Shown here one piece after another: positions 11,791 to 25,368 of a stretch of DNA of 64,000 nt. The notes beneath the pieces are model-generated. The model did no database searches, was not told the DNA's origin, and was given only the letters and a program-made list of their open reading frames with translations. Position 1 is the first letter of the stretch. Every line of letters begins with the position of its first letter. This DNA comes from Orthonyx spaldingii (Eukaryota > Chordata > Aves > Passeriformes > Orthonychidae). A program made the translations under genes and the position numbers. The stretch lies in contig VZTJ01000624.1 of assembly GCA_013397795.1 (NCBI GenBank), positions 290,809-354,808 of the forward strand, in the 5' to 3' direction.

Positions 11791-14700
11791 GGTTTTGCTG
11801 CTATTTTCTGTTGGCCCTGACCATGCTATCCATGACCACTCCATGTGCACAATTATGGAAACAAGGGAACACCTTCAGCTCCAGTAAAAGAGAATTGCGG
11901 TTTTCAGGAAATGCCAACCAAATATCAGTATGTGGTAAAGAACATGAGGAAAATAAACTATCTATTTGATTTTTCCTTCATATGTTTTGAAAAGCAAGGA
12001 GCAATTTGTTAAGAAATATTTTAAATGGCCATGCAGATTAATAACTATATATGTATAACAATGTATTGAATAGCTAGATAGGGAAGCCAGCAGAATACAG
12101 AAAAATGTTATTAGAATGGGTGATGGAGACTACAGCTCTTCCTACAGCCAGTGTAGACCAGAGAATATTAAAGACCTTATCAATGTAGCATAACAATTCT
12201 CAATCTTCTTTTTGAGAATCTTTGAGATAATTTACGTCCCTCTTCTGACAGGTGCACATAGTCACTCTCTCTAGCCAAGTCCAATCCTCTAAATTTCAAA
12301 CTCTCATCTTTCAGCTTTCATAAAATGCAACAATTTGTCCTCTTAAATCCTTCCCATGTCCACAAATCCCTGGTCTCTTTTAACTGCCGTGATGACTTTT
12401 TGTCTGACCCATCTATACTGAATCAGAGTAATTGAAGCACCCTTCCTGAAGAGTAACCTCTGTGAAAAAACTGGGAGAGAGAACAGAAAAAAATCAGAAG
12501 TGTCACATGTATGAGGAACAGAGGTCAGAAGGGATTTCTGGGGCCCGATCTCATCTCTGAGATACATGCATTGACTATGTGAATTGTGCAATGCCCTTGG
12601 GATGCCCTGAGTGGGACCACCAAAGAGGGAGCAGCCCTGAAGTCAGCAAAAGAGGCAGCAGAGGCAAGACTGTGTACAAGGAAAGCTTTCATTCTCAGCT
12701 TTTTGCTTTGGGCTTCACTAGCTGAGGACATGTGCTTATCCTAAAGTGATAAATGCATCAGTATAAAACAAAACTCTGGTAACTACAGAGCTTCTTGTCT
12801 GTTTGATTTACTTCTCATTGCTGCCTTTGTGTGAAACAGACGAACAAACAAGAAAACAAGAACCATCAATATTTGAAAAGACATTTCCTGCAGAAGAAGT
12901 AAACATAAAGAGTAACAGGCAATTTTCCTATTCTGAAAAAGCCCTCCACTTTTTAAACAAAGTCACAGAAACACAAATCCAGTTATTACCTAGATGAGAC
13001 AATTAGAAGCTAGAGAAGCTCCAGACAAAATAGTTATTAATTTTAGTTACTGTTTGTAAGGGAGACACACAGCCCTGGAATTGACATTAATGAGATTAAG
13101 AAAGGCTTTAGTCTACATGCAAATTATATAGTTGTTGTATAGATTCATGTCTTACTGTTTTTTAAAACTCTCAATTTAGAAAAGGACTATCTTTTAAAAA
13201 ATTGTAGCATTACTGGATTATTTGCTATTTATTCCTTGTTACAGCAAAAAGCTGCTAGACTTGGTTTGGACTTGTTCCTAATTTCATTTCACTTGTTTAC
13301 ATGTTTTGTGTTTCATATTCTCTCCTCATTATTGGCTCTTTGTCTTGCAGATAAAACAGTATACTAAGCTGGTATGCCATTCCATCCTTGTGTATATAGC
13401 ACGATGATATGACTTAAGTAAAAAGGTTGAGAAAATCTCCCTTAGTTTCCTGTGGGTCCTGGTCTGTGAAGGTTATGTTACTTTGGCTTTCATGGAATAT
13501 CATGGTTATGCTATATGTAGTTAAAATTTGCATACTAAAATTAGATTTTTGCTATATGTTTCTGGAATCAAATTTTGGATGTCTGCGTGGCACTGAGCAA
13601 ACTCCTTAACTTTTCAAAAAAAACAAACCTTGGTTTTCTTTATTTACTTTAAGACTCACACAAATTAGTATTTTAATCATCTCACTGTGTAGCATTCTAG
13701 ACAAGAGGTAATATTTGGGAAAATAAAGTGTCCTAGCATGACAATTATTATTAAATCAGTATAGTTCCTCTATCTTGAGTCACTTTTCTTCAGTCCCTTG
13801 TTTCTGCTCTTTTCTGTCGTTTGCATATTAATTCTTCCTTACTGATGGTACTAAATTTACTCCTGAAAAGTTATTTCAGCACACTCTGAAATAATGGCAG
13901 CAAAATATGATTTTAAATACACTTGTGTTACCTTTCTGAGACTTGTGTTACCTGAGAGAGTTAAGACATGAGGAAAGGGTCTTGATAAAAAGGACTATCT
14001 GTATTGAGAATTTGAAGGAACAGAGTGAAATTTAATACTATCATCATAAATAGCATACCCTAATCAGTCTCTCCTTTCATGTGAATTTGAAAATCCTTCT
14101 TCCCTAATACTTGCTAAAGGCAATTATGCAAGAGCAAAACCACACAGTGCTACTGCTGAAAACTGCCAATAGATTCTGAAGTGTTTCAAACAAGGATTTA
14201 TTAGATTGCCTACGCACTTGTAAATTATAATAACAGAGGACAGCGGGCTGATGAGAATAAACAAAAAGCTTCCTGGGCAATGTACCTAATAAAACACAAT
14301 CATAAGTTAATATTTCAGTGATAGTCTGCAGTCTAGACCTATGCTTGAGAAAATGTCTGCTTTCTTTTTTTTCTCAATATTCCCTGAAGTATTAGCTACA
14401 AGCTAGTGAAAAAAAAATCAGGGATTTCAATGATAATAGGAGGATTTCATTTAAACATCTACTTATATTTCAGCTGTTTGAATTAAAATCCACGATGTTT
14501 GAACCGACTTTCCCCTCACCTTTGTAATAACAAAGAATTATACTTTATCTGTGAGCAAAAGTGGATTGCATTCTATGAAATACTCTGGGTTTACATTTTG
14601 TACACTGTGATAGGAGGAAGAACCACGTGAACATTAAATTGTGAACCACAGTTTCTTCCCCTTTCACATTAACACAGATCTGAATAGCTTTGATGAGTGC

Positions 14701-17700
14701 AGTATGTTTATTCTTGGTCTCAAGTTAAGGCATCTGAAAATAAACCTTTGGCTTAACACAACTGGTTTTTTTTAACTATAGGCTTGATATTGTATAATTT
14801 GGGCACATAATTTCAAGGTATGTGTTACACATGATGCCCAAACACAGGTGACTTTCTTTTCCTTGTAGGAATTGAGTCCTTGGAAACTTTGCAAGTACTT
14901 GTTTGCGATAAGTCTAGTTTCATACATACTATCTTACTAACTAGTAGCAATAATTAGACAGTATTGCTAATATTTTCATTAAAACCTGGCTGCTCTCCAA
15001 AATCAAAGTTTCTAGAATGAATGAACCATACCATGAGTTCAGTGAGGTCATGAAACCGTACCCAAATGTCAGTTAGGTCATGGAATTTAGTTCTTAGCAA
15101 ACTAATTTCAAAGTACTGATGATTCTGCCTGTCTTATATAGAGGCTGGTAGCACCAAATAAAATTCCTTAGCTTATTTTAACCTCAGATAAAAAGTCCTT
15201 CTCATTATTTTCTTTCAACTTGACCTTCTCAGTCTGATTGGATTTTAATGTTCTACAACCTTGCCCAGGAAAAGAAGCAATTTTTTCCCCTTTCTGTTCT
15301 TAATCACAATATTCCATGTTAGAGGACACACGGAATAAACTTCTTTTAAGTGCATTAGTGAATTCAAGATCAGATTTTAAAGAAAGGACTGTTGATCCCT
15401 TAGCTTTAAAAGCAATGCAGACATTCAGTTCCAGTGCTGGATCATTAACAGTCCCTGCTAAAACTCACAGGGATCGACAAGCTCTGCAGGTGCCTGAGGC
15501 TTCCAAAATACACAAAGTTCTGCTGCTGCACATGTCCAAATACGTGAATTACAACTGTGCTGAGCAGCCAAGAGAAACTACTAAAGTTATATTTATCTAC
15601 ATGAAATCCTGAATAATTTACTAGAAATATATTCAGAGTGCTGAATTACTGGGAGACATCAGAGTGTTTGTTTTTTGAGCAAAGACACTGTATATATGAT
15701 GTGTGTAAGGTACTGAAGTGCATGAAAGACAATAAATGATATAAGTATTTGAAAAATTGTTGAGCATATCTCAAAGAAGGTATGTTCATGTGTATGTGTG
15801 TTTTCTGCTGGAATAAGAAGGCAATGGATTTGAAATAAAGCTGTTTGATACATTAATGTGGTGTTTGTTGTTTCCTTGAAGATGCTCAGAAGGCTGAGGA
15901 ACTGTTAGAAGATCATGGGTGGAAGACTGCTAAACTGTGAGGTGGTGAAACAAACTCAAAATAAAAATAGTTTTTGTGGGTGCACAATTCAGTCACTGAC
16001 AGTGTTAAATCAAAGATATGGTCAAGCCAATGGTGAGGATCAGAAGATTCGTCCTCTTGTAACACTGAGAAGGGAATTGTGGTAGAATAAGGAAAATAAC
16101 AATATTCTTGGACCATCCAGTCTGTTGCTTTGCTTCCTTGTGCAGTTTCTATTATTTTATCCTTCCACTTGTCTTTCCTGACATAATGATCAGTTTAAAC
16201 AGAGCCAGTGTAACATATAGAGTAAAGCAGAGAGGTCCATACCCTGCATACAGTGCTGCCTGCTGGGGATAGCCGTGTCTTGGGAAGTAGGAGACTGTAT
16301 GGGATGGCCCTCCCCTGCACACTCCCTCCCGCTAATATAGGAACTCTATTGCCTTCACTCCAGTTGTCTGTTGCAAGATGAGTATCACAAGGCAGTGAAA
16401 TGATTTTTTAAAGTCTTTTCTTTTCAAATCCACTAGCTAAATCCTTAACCTGCCTTTCTCCAGAATGGGCTGGAACTAACACAGTGTCTGAACTACATGG
16501 TGATTTTCTACAGTAAGAAACCTGGGCAAGAGCCAGACATTTTATTGTTCATCCCATGCCTTGCTTTCTTGAGTAAAATAGCTGAGGACAGTTCCCTGCA
16601 GACCTGATGCATCTGACAATAAAAAAAGTCTTTTCTTTCTCTCTCTCCCAGAGAGAGATCACTTAATGCACTTAACATTCAATGATGCCTTGCTATTCAA
16701 AATACTAGTTGATACAAACTAGGTTCTGTTATTAAAACAAAGTTGAATTGTACTGAGAGGTTTTTTTTTTGTTGTTGTTTGGGTTTTTTTCCAGTTGTAA
16801 GGAAGTAGCTGAGACAGCTGGAGAAGAAACAAAAATGGTTAGTCTTATCCAGTCTTATTTAAGTGATTCTTTTTAATGACTGCAGGCCTCAGTCTATTAA
16901 ATTCTAGTTTGAAACTGAATATTTGTGTGAAGTGATGTTTCTATTGCAACTACATGCATAGTGAAAAGAAGCAATAAACTTTTGTTTACTAAGTGCTCAC
17001 CTTTGTACTCTCAGTGAAAGCATCTTATCCATAGTACTGACAGTGTGGGTGGTGTTATTCTAAACAAGACTGTTTGAGGTAGAAGGTGCCTTCTACTCAA
17101 AGGTAGAAACGGCACCTTTGACATTGTAGTCTTGCAATTTCTGAACTACTAATGAATGGCTGAACTTACTTCAAAAATGCTGTTTATTATTAAAGCACTG
17201 AGGCTGATTTATTCTGTATCTGGCTAAGAATTGTTCTGGCTCTGAAATCATTATGGGCCATATGAAGTCATCCGGCCAAGAGATACTACTCTGACAGCTA
17301 CTGAGAAGACCAGAAATGAAGTTCCACCTAACTAGTCATCGTTGATGAGAGACTGAAAGCACATGGCTCATAAAATATAACTTAGTAACAATTTTACCAG
17401 CTAGTTCTTATTCTAGCAAATATCATTCCTGTGGTGTTTTCATATTAAGTAATAAATTCATAGCCACTTACTGTTGCTCCTAGTCTGGAAGAATAAAAAA
17501 GATCTTATTCGGGTAAACGTTGTAATTGTATTCTTTCTCAGCTGCAGCAACAAAGATAACAAGAGTCAGCTCCAGTTTGCCTAGAGCAGCAAGGAACACC
17601 AACCGTAAATACACTCTTGAGGGAGGTATAACATATGCCCATATGTCACATGTGGACAGATGTTACTTCAAGTACAAAACGACTGGTTCAATCACAGCTC

Positions 17701-18471
17701 TTGGATGTTTAGCACTTCAGAAAATCAGGCAACTTATTTTGCTGCTCAACCAAGACATTTAAAACCTAATGTTGTCACTCATTTATTCATTCTCCATTCT
17801 TCAGCTTGATCAGAGTGATCAAGCACATGAGGTTTTTACACAAAAATGTATAAGTAAATTCAGAAACACTATTTTCATCCATTATGCAACCACTTCCTTC
17901 TGAGAGGCAGATTCTTGTGTCAGTCTATGCTCTCTGTGGTATGATGGATAAGGTACTCCCACACTGAATCACAATGGCTGGAAGAAATAGAAAAAATTTC
18001 TCTTGGGAGCGACAGTCTCTTCAAAAGTCAAACCTGAGGAAATAGTCTAGCTCTATCTTCCCTGATATCAAAAGAGATCAGATTATAATTGAATTATGAA
18101 AAATTAGTATTTCTACTTTGGCAGACTGAAAGGTTTCAAAGTCACTTGGTGCACCTCCCATACAAAAACCATCTTTTTTGCAGCTTTACCAAAAATACTA
18201 TTTCTTTGTGGAAACTTTCCATTGTGCAAATTTTCTGTTGACACAAAAAATGATATACCAGAGATTTTATTTTTCAACTAGAAAACAGATAGCTGTAGAT
18301 ACATTTTCTAACTGTATATCTGTTATATCCTGTGTCTACACACAGAGATCTTGAAATTGTTCATGAAGACATTAGCCTTTGAACCCTCTATTTCTTCTGA
18401 TTGCACATGCTATCTCCCAGTGCAATTGATAGAGAAAGTCAGATACATTTGTGAGATGATTTGGATTTTAG
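11791..18471. other. AT-rich non-coding block, no gene recognised
   Basis: No coding region, RNA gene or identifiable transposon could be supported. Open frames reach only 98 codons (15316-15612 on plus, without recognisable similarity). There is a 20-base-period direct duplication of ACTTGTGTTACCT at 13921 and 13941, and a moderately GC-richer patch at about 12520-12730 that might be an unidentified repeat fragment. The remainder is unique AT-rich sequence. Confidence 0.6.
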
Positions 18472-19725
18472 AGAATCATAGATTCATAGAACCATTAAGG
18501 TTGGAAAAAAACTCAAAGGTTCCTGAGTCCAGTCTTTGACCAAACATCACCATAATCAACTAAACCATAGCACTATGTGCCATACTGAGTCATTTCTTGA
18601 ATACTTTCAGGGATGCTGACTCCACCACCTCCTTGGACAGTTTGTTCCAATGCCTGACAACCCCTTCTGTGAAGAAGTTCTTCATGGTGTCCAACTTGAT
18701 TTTCCCTTGGCACAACTTGAGCCCATTTCCTTTCATTCTATCAGTGGCTGCCTGGGAGAAGAGACCAACCCTGGCCACAACCTCCTTCCAGGCAGGTGTA
18801 GAGAGTGATAAGGTCACCCTTGAGCCTCCTTTTCTCCAGGCTAAACATACCCAGCTCCCTCAGCTGCTCCTCACAGGACTTGTAGCCCTGACCCTTCATC
18901 ACCTCCTTGCCCTTCTCTGAACTCCAGCACCTTGATTCCTCCTTGGAGTCAGGGACCCAAAACTGGACACAGGACATGAGGTGTGGCCTCACCAGTGCCC
19001 AGTACAGGGGGAAAATCCCTGCCCTGGTCCTGCTGGCCACACCATTGCTGACCCAGGCCAGGATGCCATTGGCCTTCTTGGCTACCTGGGCACACCCTGG
19101 CTCATGTCCAGCTGCTGTCACCAGCATCCACAGGTCCTTTCCTACCACACTCTGCCCCAGCCTGTGGCACTGCCTGGGGTTGTTATGCCCCAAGGGCAGG
19201 ACCCAGCACTCGGCCTTGTTGAATTTATACCGTTGGCCTCAGCCTGTCAATCCAGCCTGTCCAGATCCCTCTGCAGAGCCTTCATCCAGCAGATCAAGGT
19301 TCCTGCAAACAGGACTCATCCCAATACTGAGCCTTGGGGAACCGAACTGGTGACCTGTCACCAGCTGGATATACCTCCACTCACCACCATTTTCAGGGCC
19401 TGGCCATCCCGACAGTTTTCAACCCAGTGAAGGGTGCACCTGTCCAAACCATGGACTGCAAGTTTTCCAGGTGAATGCTGTGGGAAACAGTGTCAAAGGC
19501 TTTGCTAAAATGCATGTAGACAACATTTTCAGCCTTTCATTCTTCCATTAGGTGGGTCACCTGGTGATAGGAGGTCAGGTTACACAGGCAAGATCTACCT
19601 TTCCCTTTCCTGTGGCAGTTAGGTCTGATCCCCTGGTTGTCTGTGTGTGCCATGTGATTGCACTCAAGAGAATCTGTTCTCTAACCTTTGCAGGCACTGA
19701 AACTAACAGGTCTGATGTTCCTCTA
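18472..19725 (-). mobile_element. CR1 LINE, 5'-truncated, carrying RT C-terminal region and 3' UTR
   Basis: Read on the minus strand, this is the 3' part of a CR1 element: the C-terminal half of ORF2, then the short 3' UTR, ending at the low coordinate in the avian CR1 terminus (AATCATAGATTCATAG, at 18474). A minus frame at 18741-19193 encodes the hallmark segment 'CAQVAKKANGILAWVSN', then 'PLYWALVRPHL' and 'EEQLRELGMFSLEKRRL', which belong to the region after the RT catalytic core in CR1. A second frame at 18590-18817 continues with 'FTEGVVRHWNKLSKEVVES'. The shift between these frames, plus stops upstream, shows decay. Around 19290-19325 the sequence appears to lack the stretch where the catalytic FADD motif would lie. 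The copy begins partway into ORF2, as is usual for 5'-truncated CR1 insertions. It is immobile. Confidence 0.93.
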
Positions 19726-21335
19726 TTTTAGGTGACTTAAGTTGCTCTTGAGTTGACTATCTTTTCCCATTGCCTCCAAAGGTTTTGCACCCAATCATAG
19801 TGCATCCAAACCTAGTTGGAATAAGCCAAAATCCATATACAATTAATTTATCCCCATTTGTCCAATTCTCCCTCTCAGGAAAAGAATAAAACCTGTTGGC
19901 ATCTCTTAAGACATACAATTCATCCTGGTTCAGAGGATTCATACTGTAAGGATTTCAAAATTTCTAGTACAGGTGGTTTGTGAATTCAGTTTTCCTTCAT
20001 AATGTTCAGAATTAGAATGACCTTTAGCTATAATTAGATTCCCATAGATATGTTTAGATAATTTTCTAAAACCTGATTGACCAAATATTTAGATGGTGTC
20101 ACATCTGGTGTCACAGACCGCCTTTTAATGCAGAACACTTTATGAGTGGTTCTTCACTTTTAAAGAGCTTTATTAAAATACATCTTTAACTAAATTCCCT
20201 GATATTAAAAGAAAAAAAAAAGTATACCTGAAATAGTTTCTTTTTTCTCCTGACAGTTGATTTTCTGGGGGCCACAAGGCAGAAAAAAATCTCTGACAGG
20301 AACAGTATTTTCTTTGTTGAGGTAATCCTAACAGATTAATTTATTTGGTCATGAAGGTTGTTCTTTTTAGAGCACTTTGAAAGCATAAGCAGAGCAAAGA
20401 ATGCTTGAAAGCGCATGGAATTTGATTTACATTTTTAGAACAAAGAAACAAATGAAAATGTGACTATTGTCTTTATCTTCAGTGTTATTGTATGTGGTAT
20501 CCTTCTATAATCTTCTCTTGTAATGATACTTAATAGCTGCCTTTGAGATATTAATGGAAATTGTCAAAGGCAAGGGAGATATTACTGCATCTAATGAAGC
20601 AAAGGAGGACTGAAAGGAAAAAAAGAACAATAAGTGAAATCTGAACAAATAAAAGAATTTAGCTTATTTCTGAAATTTAACCCTTTGCATGGATAATGGT
20701 CATAAAATCAAGCTAAGTGAATAGAGTTGCTATTTAACATATTAATACACTCCTCATGAAAACTTACAGAGCAGTTGCAGTACATAGACTTTGGATATAA
20801 GAATTTAAGTTTATATGATTTGTCAGCCCTTAACACATCATTATAACAATACTGCTATAAAATACATCCAATTTTTCATATACTATACTGAATGAATTCT
20901 TTCTGACTGAAGATTATATGTGCTTCAAATAATTCATAACTGGGAAGATAAATAAAACCATTTTATAAGGAAAAAGTATAATTTGGGTAGAAAATACAAC
21001 TCTTGTCAAAAAACAAACATGGGCATCATATTTAAGCATGTGTCCTACTATCTCTCTACTCATCTAAGGTCTAGAAAAATTACTATTGCATGGAAAGCAA
21101 TTGTCTTGACCGGCTAAACAAGAAGCATGTGAAAAGAAGCTGTAAAATATAAACTAATATCTTAATAAATATATTAGCATTTTGTAGCAAGTTTTCCACT
21201 GTCGTCATCTTTTGGTAATGGAGGGAAGTGAAGGAAAAAAACACCAACCAAATAGAAGCTATTTCACTTGACAACACTTATTCAATACTTGCATGTCTGA
21301 CTCAGAGAAAGAGAAATTTTTAAAACACTGCTTAG

Positions 21336-21424
21336 CTTTAGTTAGAAGATATTTTATTTAGATTATATTTTTAAATAAATCTAAATATATTTAATATTTT
21401 TTAGCTAAATATCTTTAGTTAAAG
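21336..21424. repeat. Imperfect AT-rich inverted repeat (hairpin)
   Basis: The two ends mirror each other. The left side begins CTTTAGTTAGAAGATATTT, and the right side read backwards begins CTTTAACTAAAGATATTT. A second nested pair, ATTTAGATT near 21356 and AATCTAAAT near 21378, lies inside, with unpaired bases on the right arm. It could be a small MITE-like or foldback remnant, or chance in very AT-rich DNA. Confidence 0.4.
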
Positions 21425-21755
21425 AATAAAAAAATGAAAATTACATTAAATCTGCATGAAGCTCTAAGTTTGTTGCAATTGGCTTGAATAATTACAATTA
21501 ATGGAAAAATTCATTGAATATATTGAATGCCTGTGTTTTGCCATAATTTTGAAGAAAGTAAAATCATGGAATTCATCAAAGTTATTGACTTAATCCCTGA
21601 GAAAACCTTTGTTAAAATGATTAATCTGGAAATGATAGTAATTTCTGCAGATAGATTTTTGCTTTTCTATATTCAGAGTTTGCAATTAAATAGTTCAGAA
21701 ATGTATGGAAGGTAAATAAAAGAACCAAATCCCAGAAAGCAAGAAAAACTGGGTT

Positions 21756-21942
21756 AGGTTTTTTTTGTCTGTTTGTATTTGATTTTTGTGTATGTCTGGT
21801 TTCTGGGGCTTTTTTTTTGTTTGTTTGGTTTTTTTTGTTTTCATTTTCTCTTTTTTGTGTGTGTGGGGTTTTTTTTTGTTTAGGTTTTTTTTGTTTGTTT
21901 GTTTGTTTTTGTTTGGTTTTTTTTTTCTTTTTCTTTTTAACC
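21756..21942. repeat. T/G low-complexity tract
   Basis: Almost 190 bases of T runs broken by G (TTTG and TTTTTG units, with a TGTGTGTG stretch near 21857) and very few A or C. The opposite strand is an A-rich (CAAA)n-like tract. It explains the long but meaningless open frames on both strands here. Confidence 0.9.
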
Positions 21943-24900
21943 AATGGAATGATTATAAAACAATCAGATCTATTACATCTGGAACTTGAAATTACAATGA
22001 TTACAAGAAATAGAACTTCATTAAAATTGGTTCTTTTTTTAATATGCAAACAGAAAAACAAGCTTACAAACCCAAGCATCTTATGTATATAATGTGTATG
22101 TAATGTTGTTTTATACATGTAAAAATATTATAACATGTGACTTTCATGTATTTTAAAAGAATAGTAATTTTCATCCAACTAGAATTTTAAAATATCAGAA
22201 GTCAAAAATCATTACTTAATCATGTGACTTTCTGACAAGACAAATGAATTTACTGAAGTTTATTTATGAAATTTGCTACCTGTTCAAATATATGTACTTA
22301 AACATAATATATCCATCGAAAGGTAAAGAAATGGCAAACTTGTTCAAATGCTCTAATTATGAGACTTATCAGCTTATACTATCAAGTAATAGAAATATAA
22401 ATCCAAAGAACAAAGGATCTAATGTTATGTAATAAACAGCTATATATATGCCTGCTGCAGTTATATTTATACATATGAACATAATCAGCTTTCAGAAGCT
22501 GATAAGAATGTAGATGGTTAAGCATGAGTGGGAAGAGCAAAGGTTTAAGAAAATAAAGCAAGATAAGAAAGATTAAAACAATATAATAAGCTTCTGGATT
22601 TTCAAATGTTTAATTCAAAATGTTATTATTAAAATCATTAGCTAAAATCATCTTGATTTAAATATATGTTCAGCAATGCAGCTGTTGGACTGCTTCTGAA
22701 CCTAGAGGTGATCTAATATTGAAATTAATAAAATAGCAATGCACTTCCTTTTACAGGATATTTGCTTGCTGATAGATTCTCAGACAAAAGCTGAGTTTGG
22801 CCATTCACATGCAATGCTCTTAGATAAATTGTGCCATGTGTTGCTGTACAGAGGTCTGAGATTTCTGCAACAAGTCTTAAGGGATATGTGTGAAGGGTGA
22901 ACAGGAAATCCTTAGGGAATATCTATTATGTCTAGAATTTTCATACACAATATATGAAAAAATGAAAATCCCTACTGGTTTTAAACCGAATTGTGAAAAA
23001 AAAAAAAAAATCCCAAGCTATCACACCTTTTGTGGCTACTTTAATTTTTTAATCTTTTTCCTGACTTTGAGTCAAGACATTCTCTGCAATTGTTTCCTAG
23101 ATAATGTTTTAAAAGCAACAAATTTTGAAAAACAAAGATACCCCGAGTGAGCTTGTGCTCACATAATTCCTAAGCGTTTCTAGTAAACACAAATTATAAT
23201 TTTCACCTAAATTTGTAGCAGGCTAACATTCTCTCTGTAAAGATGGTGACTTCTGGACCGAGTGCTTGAAACCAATGTTCCATTTAAATCACCTGTGCTA
23301 TCACAGAAGAAAGAAAAATATACCTTTTCCAAGGCTTTGGGGAGAGGTATTTGTTGACTCTAAAATAAGTTACAGAACATTCCCTTCATTTCCAGACTGT
23401 TAATGCTTATCCATGGCTTAAGTAAGAATACTTACTTTTTCTCTTCAATTGTGAACATTACAAACAGAGATTAGTGGCCTTTCATTTCAGAGCTGTCAGA
23501 GTTAAAGTGACATGAAGCTATTAACATTCTGTTGCAAGTGGCCAGAAGTTTCCTCTGAGATTCCTCTGTCTTTTGTGTTTTAGATTTTTCCCCCTATCTA
23601 AAGATCACTAAAACCCTTAGTTTGCACTGTTTTCATGATGATCACCCATCCCCTTTTAACTTGAATCAGGCCCTGGCAGAGTATCTTCCAATTATTGGTG
23701 CTCCTTTGCAGCCCTGGATATTATACACTTCAAAAAGCCAGATTATCCCATATAAACTACTTTATGGTGTTCCACATGGAAGACTTTGAATGTAATAATA
23801 AGAAGGCATCAATCATATCTATGAGATGACTAGTTATAAAAGGAAATGAGTATTAGTCATACAACACTCTTGTTGGATTTATACTCCACTACCTCAGGAG
23901 CTCACGAAAAACAACCTATAAGTGCATATCTCTAAATAGGAGACAAAATTCAAAAATTAGGAGAAAAGATGGACAGGAATTGCGAGAAAGATTGAACAAG
24001 AATATATACAAAGTGTTTACACTTTTGTGTTCTGTTACTTTTTACTGCCTTGATACTGTATGGTCTCCTAGGTATTTATAAGATCACTGAGAAAGTGAAG
24101 ACATCTTTCATTTACAGATTTTTTCAGGACAGCTTCCAGAATCTTTGGATAAGGTTTAACCTGTCTGAAAATTTGCCCACTTTGTAGTAAGCACAAACAG
24201 CTATTCACATATTATAGAGACTTAGAGCAAATAACCTCCAACATGTGTGGATTGGAAAAGATTTTCCTCTGTGTGAACTCTGACAGGGAGCGTTTTCACT
24301 GCAGTGAAGATATGAGGTGAAACTTTGGGTCACTGAACACACTGAAGTTTTTATAACAACTTTAGGCAGCATCTCACAAAGTTTTATGAGTTGAATATTA
24401 AAGACCACTTCCTGTGGATATAAACCTGAGGGTTCCTATCCATTTGCACATCCTTTCCTGCTCTTTTACATCTTATTCCACTCAGATATTTTCACCTCTG
24501 AATAACATTTCTTCTTCTTTTCTTAAAATTTTATACCAAGTGTTTCAATGTAGCTCTTTTTATTTAACTGCTCTCATAAATGCTATTAAAGCCATGTTGT
24601 TTTTACTTGCAGTAGAGCTAAACTTTGTGCTTTTAAAATGCATAAAAATTTCCAAAGGAACGGTAATGTCATGTATTGGTTCATACATAAAGTTACTTTA
24701 TATAGTAACATAGTGGCATTTACAATAGCAGTCATAGAGAAAAAATAGAGGAAATAGTTTTTTTTCCTGTGAAAAACTAAATGGCTGTTTTCAACTTGCA
24801 GAAGCAGCATTTCACAGCCCTTTGTAATTCAGGAAATTATGGTTTTGGTTGCTTGAAGGTACCCAATTTTAGTAACCTTGAGCTAAAATCCTTGACCTTG

Positions 24901-25347
24901 ATCAGCACTTCGATTTTCCAATATCTTCCCATGCTGGATATATCAGTAGTCATTTTACTATTTTTAGCTTGCTTTTAAAAAATAAACAGTCTGAAAAATC
25001 TTTTTAAAGCACAAACAAGCACAAACAGAAGACTTGTCTTTAAAGTTTAAAACTCTTTGAATTCAAAGAACTTGACTGTTACCATGCAGAAATTATAATG
25101 ACCTGCACTTTTAAAAAAAGCTGGAATCAATTCAACTAAATTTAACACTGATAGATAAATCTATTCTAGCTAGTTAATTCATATAAACTTTGCAGAAGGT
25201 GTTATCACACTTACGTTATAAATGAGGAGAGAGATATGGAGATGAAAGCTCAACATAAAAACTGAGATTAAAACTCAATGCTTATCATAAAAGACCCCAC
25301 CAATGAGTGGATTTGGATGCTGCAAACTAATACCATGACATAGTTGC

Positions 25348-25368
25348 AAAAAAAAAAAAAAAAAAAAA
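25348..25368. repeat. Poly(A) run of 21
   Basis: This is the longest pure homopolymer in the window, 21 A on the plus strand. No recognisable retroposed body lies upstream, so it is treated as a simple repeat rather than a retrogene tail. Confidence 0.9.

Noticed and set aside
18907..19430. Two overlapping plus-strand frames of about 149 codons
   Set aside because: They are antisense shadows of the minus-strand CR1 ORF2 remnant; GC-rich CR1 sequence stays open on the opposite strand.
21621..22118. 165-codon minus-strand open frame
   Set aside because: Its centre is the translation of the T/G low-complexity tract (Lys, Gln, Thr and Asn runs), and the ends match nothing I recognise.
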